A stretch of DNA of 64,000 nucleotides from Cladopsammia gracilis. Lineage: Eukaryota; Cnidaria; Anthozoa; Scleractinia; Dendrophylliidae. Below, one piece after another: positions 56,801 through 64,000 of the stretch. Where the stretch lies: NCBI GenBank assembly GCA_022457155.1, contig JAJGOT010000090.1:310001-374000 (forward strand). The letters run 5' to 3'. The notes under the pieces are model-generated. The model saw only the letters and a program-made list of their open reading frames with translations. It made no database searches and had not been told where the DNA came from. How positions within the stretch are numbered: position 1 is the stretch's first letter; the number at the start of each line of letters is the position of its first letter. The position numbers and the translations under genes were made by a program.

Positions 56801-59800
56801 GAATACGCCCGCGGGAATAATGATAGCTTTGCTCTGTTTTGTTCGCCTGTTCTGTTCTGTTCTCTTAACTGCCGTGGACAGTTTATAAATGGGGTTTCTG
56901 TTATTGAATAAATTGTAAAAAAGCACAAGCAAAACCTGCTTTGATGGGCTTGCTTTGGGCTCCGCTTTGGGCTTGCTTTGTATAGGTTTACCAGAGCCAA
57001 TCGAACGCAATCCATTTAATTGTGTTCGATTGAGTTCGGTTTCCGAACTCAGTCGAACACAATCAGATGGATTGAGTTTGATTGAGTTCGATTTGTTCGG
57101 AAATCGAACTCACTGAAAGTCCGGTGTTCGATTTCGTTCGATTGCCGAACTCAATCGAACTCAATCCGGATTGAGTTCGATTCAGTTCGATTGAGTTCGA
57201 TTTACTATGCCGGGCATTATTATGCAATGTTGTTTTTTTGTTCTTATTTTTAGTTATTGTACTTATCTTGTGTGTATGTGTGCGTGCATTCATGTAATCT
57301 TTGAGTGGAAATCAATAAAAAAAAGAAACAAACGTGTCATATTTTGTGATATATCTGTTCTATCTGCGACTGATATTCCTATTGAATAAGAAGTAAGTCA
57401 GTAGTGACTTACTTCTTACATTAAAAAAATTAATTCCTTTGCTCTGTTTTCTAAAAGAAGAAGCAAGTTCTAAGGATGATACAGCTAATTAGTTACCACG
57501 CCAATATCATACTTCTTTAATAGGCACAGGGGTGAAACAACAAATCACTGTCAAGAAAAAAACATCGACCTTGAGTAACGACTTGCGACTGACAAAACCT
57601 GTGGCCCACAGATTTCAAGACAATTGGAAATTTGGAAACGTTGGTCGTGCAAAGGTAAATCAGTCAATTCAAGCAGACGAATACAAGAAAGTGTCGTTAA
57701 ATCTTGTGCTTAATTGAATTTTTTCCACCTCAATCGTTGTCAAATGAGAAGGAACTCGCAGATATTTTTTTTCTCGTAATATTGCAGCATTGTCTAAAAA
57801 ACACATCACTACACTAAGAAGAGCTATAAAAAACGTACATAAACAAACAAGATCTTCCTTGTTGGGCGGTAAATGCCAGTCAGCACCCAAGCATCAGAGG
57901 TTGTAGAACGATGCTTTTTTGGGTAATCAAGCGCTTTCCCTTTTATTGGCGAATCGTCATCGTTTGGTGTAGATAAACCATCATCAACGTACGACGGCTC
58001 GAGATCTGTGGATAATGGTAACGAAAACTTAATTAGATTGCCTTAGAAAATCCTGCATTGAAACTGTAATCTATCTTAATACTACACTCGCTGCCATCAG
58101 AAGTGCTACCACCTATTCGCTATACAGCATGTACAGTAACACAACAGTAAAACATTTGTTGCATTGATTCCTGACTCCTTAGAAAATTGTACAGTGTAGC
58201 TACTCTTTTGTTAGAATGACACACACACATATTGTCATAGGAAGGCATCAGAAAAATAGGACACTCAATTTGCCATCACCTTGAACAAAATTGCTTTCCC
58301 CCACAACATCTGGCTGTGTCAAACTGATTGCCAAACGACCGTCAGCTGAGCCAAGATCCATCTTATGGAACAACACTGAAAGCCGGTGCGCGATATTTTC
58401 TCCTGACTCCCGATTAAACTGTAATTGGATTCTCCACCTTTCATACATTGTGCTTAAATGATGTGGTATGCGTTCGGTGGCTATAGTCAGAAGGAAAGAA
58501 ATGCTGGGATGATGGACGCTTTTCATCTGTTGTAGATCATGCACTTCTCGATAAAAATGCTCAATCATCTGGAAGAAACATTTTTCTTCTAAAGTAGGGT
58601 TGTTTGTGTTGCGTCTTCCTTTGCCATTTAATTGCTTGCTCGGAAACTCTCCTTCGTTGGTAAAAGACATTGACAGGCAACCACTTAAGGATGTAACAGG
58701 TCTGTGAAATATGAGATGTGAAGTTTGCCTCTTGGTAACATTCTCTTTCTGTGCATTACAGTCCTCAGTCAGGTAACCATGTGTCTCTACCTTCTTTTCT
58801 ATATGGATAAAAAAGAACAACAACAAATGAGCAAGGACAAGGAAGCAGTTACCTTCCTATACATGCACACGTACATTGTACAATTTAAAACAAGCAGTGA
58901 TGACTGCTATTAAAAACTCAGCTGACAGGTATTGAGAAGAATCGGCGATAAAATTTAAGATAAACTTACAATATGTTTATCAACATGATCGATAAATCTT
59001 TACTGTTTATTCCTGCAAGAACTCTACACAAAATAACTCTTAATTCTAAATCATCTCAATGAATTCGGTCTCAAGTGCGAAAATGTACGGTTGGCTTAAA
59101 AACACAGCGATTATGAAGAATCGTTGATGAAATTTAGGATAAAGGAATAATGTCAATAATATAATATGCTTAATGCCAAATTTTGAAGCGACAGAGCATT
59201 TTGTTTAAGAGTTATAGGCGAATGAGTATTAAACATTTTTGGTAAAAAGGTATGGAGCGGCCATCTTGGTGTACCACTTTGGTGCACCAACATGGCGGCC
59301 AAAATTACGCAAAAAATCTCATCACAACAGATTGGATTCACTATAAGTTACATTATATCGGCTTATAAGCATCTATAAATTAATGCAAAAATAACTTTCA
59401 ACTGGTTCAATTGTTTTATTTTCACAGCTTATTTGAAATAGCGTGACAAACTGCGTGACACATTTAAATTCTTCACAAATCGGAAGCAAAACATTGTTAA
59501 AACCTGAAACTTTTTATGAAGGTTTGTAACACTTGTATAACATACCATGTTAGAAACAGCCTTAGGTTGTAAAGTTTCGATTTTTTAATTTTTATGACGT
59601 CATGTGCAAGCCAAGATTTATTTCATGTGTAATTTGCAAAGCATGAAACTTGCACCGTTAAACTGAGCTCAACAGAGCTAAAGGTGGCTCTATCTAGTTA
59701 TTGAACAGTCTTCCAAATAAAATATACCTGATCTTTTTGCTGTTTTCAAGAGTTTTGTTTCGCAATACTAGGCATAATATACACATACACGTAGCTTAGT

Positions 59801-62800
59801 CCCATTTGACAAAGCAATAATAAAATCGGTAGATACTTTTCGGCAATTTACTCACTTTTCGCTTTTTTCGTTTATTGGGTTTGTGTACCTACAAACTGAA
59901 TTGTCATTTTCATGTGCTCGCGAACCAAAAAAATCCTACCAATTTGCCTTTTTTATCAACAATTATGCAAACTCACGTGCCAGTCAGACAGGCGTGTTAA
60001 ACACTGTACTTTAACTTTGGAGACTTTTTCCTGTTGATACAATTTTTATAATGGGTATTGTTTTAGTTTTTAAGGGTAAACTCAGCAAAACTGTAATGAT
60101 CCGATTTGAATAAGCCAGATGGTTTACCTGGATCACCACATTATTATTCAATTTTTTTTCTGCCCAGCCTTTACGTTTATGTATAACTCAATCTAAAAGT
60201 GTGTGTACGGGGATACTACAGCTAAAAAGATGTATTCTTTACATTTATTTAATATCCCACTGTTGCATCATTTTACCATATAAGGCAAAAAAAACATGCA
60301 AAATATACAAGCGTATTACACTTATATAAAATCATGCCATACGCAGCTGGAGAAAGTTGCAATGCTCTAGCTGAAGAAAACATCGCTGGGGAACAGGAAA
60401 AGTATCCAGTGGAATAACAAAAGTTTACTATTTTGTTATTACCTTCAAACGATATTTCTGAATCGCCATCCTCAGAACCTGACTGTGATAACCGTGATGA
60501 ATCTTTAGAAGATGTCTCAGCATCCCCAAAATATTCTGTGTCGCTGGTCTCATCACTCTCAACTTGGTGATTTTCAGCATAACCTGTTTGTTAAAGAGAG
60601 AGAATCAGTGTCCAGTTTTTGCTTCAGCTTGGTGTTTTACTCGTCACTGATTTGCTTAAGCAAGAAGCAGGAAGCCAGTTATAAAGATATTCATACAAAA
60701 CTGTTCTTTTCCTATACAGGAGTACTTTCAAGCCACTCAGATGACAAAAAAGACAATACAACACCCCACATGAAAACACAACGAATAAAAAAAAAACAAT
60801 TACTTGGCTTACGCTGTTCTTGTGAAGCTTCGGCAGCTGCCACAAGTTCTGCCCAATCAATTGTCTGGGACCCTTCTGGGCAAATTGTCTTTTCGTTACC
60901 GAATCTGTACAGTGAAAAAATAATGATATTGGAAAACTACATAAAATTGTAAAATTTTAAGGCATTTGTAAAACTGAACTCTTTCTTTCCATTCTGCTAT
61001 AATTTATTAAAATTAATACTAAAGCCATAGCATTATTTTACACATTTCCATTCCAAACGGTAGATGTTCTAATTAGGTCAAAAACTTATTTTTAGGTTTA
61101 AATGTCACTTATTTTCTTAATTATGATTATCTAGTGTATGTATTTGGAGTTGTGTAATTTTGTTTTCATAGTGACCTACATAAAAGTATATAAAAGTCTT
61201 TCTCTCCATCCAGGAATAAAATAAATTGGATGCTTATTAACAGGTAACTTGCCAAAGTGTAGGAATTTTTTTGTACTTGGTGATTTTTACCTTGTATAAA
61301 TAATGATTAAAGATTAAAGAAAAAGATTACCTTGTAGTTATGTCTTCTAGGTAATGTGCAATCTCTTCATGGCCATGTTTCCTAGCAATAACCTCCGGTA
61401 ATTGTGAACTATCCTTGTAAACATCAAAGACTCCTCTTCCAGCCGACGAGTTAAGTATTATTTTAATACATTGTTGAGCACCACATTCTGCAGCAGCATA
61501 AACCAAGAGCTGCAACACCTGAAGTGGTCTGGTAGATCCTGAGTGCTTACCTTCTGGTGACACAAGAAAGATGACAAACGATTGTTGGATGTCGGGTTAC
61601 ATGCTAATGTTATAAACCTTATTAGTGGATTTGCTATGACCGACCTTTTTTTTATCACATTAAAATATATATATATATATGAAATTAATCGAGAAGAAAC
61701 AAGGATTTCTTTTGGCCACAATACTGTTGATTAAAGGCCTATTTACACGCTGCGATTTATCGGGCCGATTTGTCGGCCACGACAAATCGTGCGCGCGCTC
61801 TTTGTACAGTGCAAGCATTGTACATGAACTTTTTTTTATTTCAAAACTTTTCTGCTAAGAACTTCTTGAAAAACAAATGATATCCAATAGGTTATTTAGG
61901 TTGTTGTTAATTAAAATACTGCAGATATAATTTGTTTTGCGTGATTTCTTGTCCAGATTGCGTTTTCGTTCTTAAAATCGGGCCCGACACGCGAAAATTT
62001 GTGAAGCGATCACAGATTTTTTCCGAATCGGCCGACATGTCGGACTGAAATCGCGCGCGCATCGGGTCGCCATTTACACGCGCCGATTTGCTTCACGATT
62101 TCTCGGGGCCGACAAATCGGCACGACAAATCGCAGGGTGTAAATAGGCCTTAACAGTTCGTCTATTCTATGGTAGCAGTGCAGTTGAAACTTAGATCTTA
62201 TACACCTAATTCAATAAAGGTTGCTTTGGTCATTGGTAATTGGGCATACAGAACACAATGCAATGCTTTGCTTGAGTGACCGCCAAACAATAGCTTCCCA
62301 ATGCCCAATTACCAATGACCAAAGCAAACTTTATTGAATTAGGTGTATAGCATCTTATATTAGAAGATGCTTCGCACAATAGCAGCTTTAATCAGTAGAA
62401 TCTGGTGCAATGGCAGCATTTAGTGATAGTTAACACTTATCACAATTCTTATGACTTACTCTGTAGTAATAGTTTTGACATGTTTTTGCCTTTACATTAC
62501 AATTCCTGTAAAACTTGTAATCTTCATTGTTTCATAGATCTTACAAATTGTTCTTCTCACTACAACTGAAAAAGACTTGTAATGGTTGAAAAATATTGCG
62601 TGATCTTTTTTCTTAACATATGTATCTACAGTGAAACCTTGTTAATACAACCATGAACGGGCTAAATTGTTTTCCTGTATGTGAAACAATGTATACAAAA
62701 ATGAATCATGCCGTACAGAAAGGAAAATGATAAACACGTATAATAATATAAATATAAGTCACGAAATTTTTACATGAGAAAATGACTGGGCTTTTGTTGC

Positions 62801-63839
62801 GGCATAAAAGGGTGGTCGTAATAACAAGGTTGTCATAATAACATGGTACGGTCATGTAGGTCTGTTGTATTGAGGGGTTTCATGGTTCTTGTTGAGTGTG
62901 ATGACAACTCTCAAGTTTTTATCTCGTTAATGCGCATGCGCATTAAGCGAGATTTCGGAATCAGTCACGAAAAAAGGGACAAAAGTTGTTAATAAAATTT
63001 TGTGGACTTTTGTCCGGGGGGGTTTCTTCCTTCTTCTTTATAGAAGCTATATTAGGGCATTGAAGATATGGTTGATTAAACTGGTTACGATTTCAAGAAG
63101 GGCGTCACATACTGCACCTAAAATTTTTGGGGAGCACCCCCGGACCTATTGTTAATTTCCCTAGGGTATTGGGATGTCAGAACTTGTCATGAACTTGTCA
63201 TATCTCACATTACGTTACCGCAAAGGCATTAAGTTCTTCTTAAGTTTCGATATCTCACGTTACCTATCAGCTTCAATCATTTGTCGTAAAGCCATTAAAG
63301 CTGCTTTAAAAGGGTAAAAATAGGTCAAATGCGTTTTTTGGCAAACGCAGTTTGAGAATTTCACGGTGTATTTTTACGAATGGCGACGTTTTAAGAAAGT
63401 TAAATGGGACGGGAAAGTTTGTGTTTTAATATGAGCGATATGGCAGAGCAAAAGTTGCGTTTGTTCTATTTTTGAAACATTGCTATTACGGTTTGATTAT
63501 GCAATAGTATGGGAAAGACGTCATAGTTTTGTTGATTTAGCTACCGTGCACAAGGAAATTTTTGCGGATTGTCCGACTGAATTTGTTTTGCGGGAGGAAA
63601 TTTTTGCGGGTCGCGGAGACAGCTAAAATTTCTGGTTTTATTTGCAATTCTTCGACGACCACAAAGTGATTACAGTGGCAGTAAAGCTCACTGTCGTTGC
63701 AGATAAAAATTAAACTGATCACAGTTTAAGCGGGTGGCGGCTTAGAATTTTAAACATGAACGCTTATCAGCATAAGTGGAAAAGCGTTATTTCCTGAATT
63801 ATTCTAGTGCTCTCACGCAAGTATGAACCTACCTGCCAT
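53816..63839 (-). CDS. Ankyrin-like / acidic linker / kinase-like gene, nine exons upstream of the LRR exon
   Basis: I read these exons: 63833-63839 (ATGGCAG, good start context), 61331-61553, 60813-60904, 60443-60583, 58280-58798, 57839-58005, 56179-56326, 55069-55121 and 53821-53964 (or 53816-53964). Every junction has GT-AG borders and agreeing phase; the sum to 53821 is 498 codons. Residues about 3-76 look like one or two ankyrin units (LPEVIARKHGHEEIAHYLED). An acidic Ser/Asp/Glu linker follows (SDETSDTEYFGDAETSS). The 172-codon exon has FYREVHDLQQMKSVHHPSI, reminiscent of the kinase C-helix/HPNI region, but I see no Gly-rich loop, VAIK lysine, HRD or DFG. Later exons have ECWKWQRCGNNSFKFIERL and YHCWTHDPVKRTPF, like kinase subdomain XI. 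It could be a pseudokinase or an unrelated fold. It probably acts inside the cell, as no signal peptide is seen. I do not recognise the family. Confidence 0.6.
54362..54931. mobile_element. TTAA-flanked MITE, family F4
   Basis: GGTGGCCGAACACAGTTT begins after TTAA (54358-54361), and its complement AAACTGTGTTCGGCCACC ends before TTAA (54932-54935). About 570 bp, inside an intron of the ankyrin/kinase-like gene. Confidence 0.85.
55125..56175. other. Intron with G run and no recognised exon
   Basis: Between the exons at 55069-55121 and 56179-56326 there is AT-rich DNA, a G run at 55710-55721 and a GACGGCGAC-type short repeat at 55770-55795. No further exon is required by phase. Confidence 0.5.
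56369..57214. mobile_element. 846-bp transposon with 16-bp inverted ends and 7-bp target duplication
   Basis: CCCGGCATAGTAAATC at 56369 and its exact complement ending at 57214 are flanked on both sides by CATTATT (56362-56368 and 57215-57221). Both arms inside are filled with the 10-mer ATTGAGTTCG or its complement. The middle has no transposase frame. It sits in the intron between the 57839-58005 and 56179-56326 exons. Confidence 0.85.
57532..57717 (+). other. Small open frame, antisense in an intron
   Basis: A 61-codon plus-strand frame (LRLTKPVAHRFQDNWKFGNV) lacks an ATG; its first codon is GTG. The composition looks protein-like and an AAAG followed by GTAAAT donor-like site occurs within it. 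I do not recognise it; it may be a retrotransposed or antisense exon fragment. Confidence 0.2.
58910..60430. other. Intron with a dispersed repeat
   Basis: The intron between 58280-58798 and 60443-60583 holds the 59150-59605 repeat (inverted relative of 36925-37400) with a small palindrome GGTGTACCACTTTGGTGCACC. The rest is AT-rich without exon signals. Confidence 0.5.
59150..59605. repeat. Dispersed repeat, inverted relative of 36925-37400
   Basis: Ordered reverse-complement matches to 36925-37400, including CGGCTTATAAGCATCTAT, GTGACACATTTAAA, AAAACCTGAAACTTTTT and TATGACGTCATG. Confidence 0.7.
61331..61553 (-). CDS. Ankyrin-like exon of the same gene
   Basis: This exon is the most recognisable N-terminal part: LLVYAAAECGAQQCIKIIL followed by a linker and LPEVIARKHGHEEIAHYLED, two helix-turn-helix units in ankyrin style (A..G...C...L and A...GH.E....L). 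It starts in phase 1 and ends in phase 2 at GTAATC, matching the exons on both sides. Confidence 0.65.
61735..62149. mobile_element. TTAA-flanked MITE, family F5
   Basis: AGGCCTATTTACACGCTGCG after TTAA (61731-61734) and GGTGTAAATAGGCC before TTAA (62150-62153) are inverted ends. The arms repeat CGACAAATCG/CGATTTGTCGG palindromes. In the first long intron of the ankyrin/kinase-like gene. Confidence 0.8.
62199..62349. mobile_element. MITE with ~53-bp inverted ends
   Basis: TATACACCTAATTCAATAAA at the left and its complement at the right enclose arms of about 53 bp that differ at only a few positions (CTTTGGTCATTGGTAATTGG shared). About 150 bp; same intron as the F5 MITE. Confidence 0.85.
62628..62884. 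mobile_element. MITE with ACAGTGAAACC ends
   Basis: ACAGTGAAACCTTGTTAATAC at the left and GTATTGAGGGGTTTCATGG at the right are imperfect inverted ends. The layout resembles 53193-53378 but with different interior. Confidence 0.6.
62890..63826. other. Intron / upstream end, nothing recognised
   Basis: Apart from a GCGCATGCGC-type palindrome near 62932-62944, I see no exon. The 5'UTR of the ankyrin/kinase-like gene would lie right of 63839 and may continue beyond the window. Confidence 0.45.
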
Positions 63840-64000
63840 GATCTATCAAGAAACGAAACATAATTATTATCAATTCGCTGTTCTGACTCAAATGAGTTCA
63901 AATTTTATATTCAAGTTCCGATAAATTTCATTGCATTCTCAAATGCTTGTTCATTTGGCTCGGATGGTTTTATGCCGGTGGATTTTCAAGATCAGTTGCT

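Noticed and set aside
60512..60952. 146-codon plus-strand frame
   Set aside because: It overlaps two phase-consistent minus-strand exons (60443-60583 and 60813-60904) and the intron between them; no domain is seen.

Overview
The window looks like nuclear DNA of a stony coral (Scleractinia) or a close hexacorallian. Genes have short GT-AG exons separated by long AT-rich introns. Their protein families are ones I know to be common in corals: a rolling stone-like membrane protein, secreted PAN-EGF-fibrinogen proteins, and LRR repeats of the NLR type. The spaces between are packed with coral-style MITEs, tRNA-derived SINEs and LINE, Penelope-like and tyrosine-recombinase retroelement relics. There are no operons, no Shine-Dalgarno sites and no CRISPR array. 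I cannot name the species.

Layout. 1-20.2 kb holds no gene I can support, only repeats (TTAA-flanked MITEs, fold-back elements, a tRNA-SINE, a rearranged LINE, Penelope-like tails). 20.2-24.3 kb carries a minus-strand rolling stone-like gene whose first coding exon lies inside a ~930 bp duplicated segment, so there are two candidate alternative first exons. 25.6-27.1 kb and 35.5-36.9 kb carry two minus-strand tandem paralogues of a secreted protein (signal peptide, PAN/apple, EGF, fibrinogen-like), each with a possible upstream 5'UTR exon; a third copy of that upstream region has no gene. 37-47.9 kb is again repeats. 47.9-50.7 kb is a decayed tyrosine-recombinase retroelement with A1-B1-A2-B2 split direct repeats. 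51.5-63.9 kb is one long minus-strand gene. I rebuilt it exon by exon with every splice phase agreeing: ATG exon, ankyrin-like exon, acidic linker, a large exon with weak kinase-like character, exons ending in a kinase subdomain XI-like motif, and then a large LRR exon that is reached in frame only from the second of two overlapping splice donors.

How things relate. The rolling stone-like protein (six or so membrane segments) and the secreted PAN-EGF-fibrinogen pair are cell-surface or extracellular proteins. The ankyrin/kinase-like/LRR gene looks intracellular and may belong to signalling or innate immunity. All genes found lie on the minus strand, but they are unrelated families and nothing shows co-regulation. 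All exon borders were read by eye from splice signals and phase, without transcripts.
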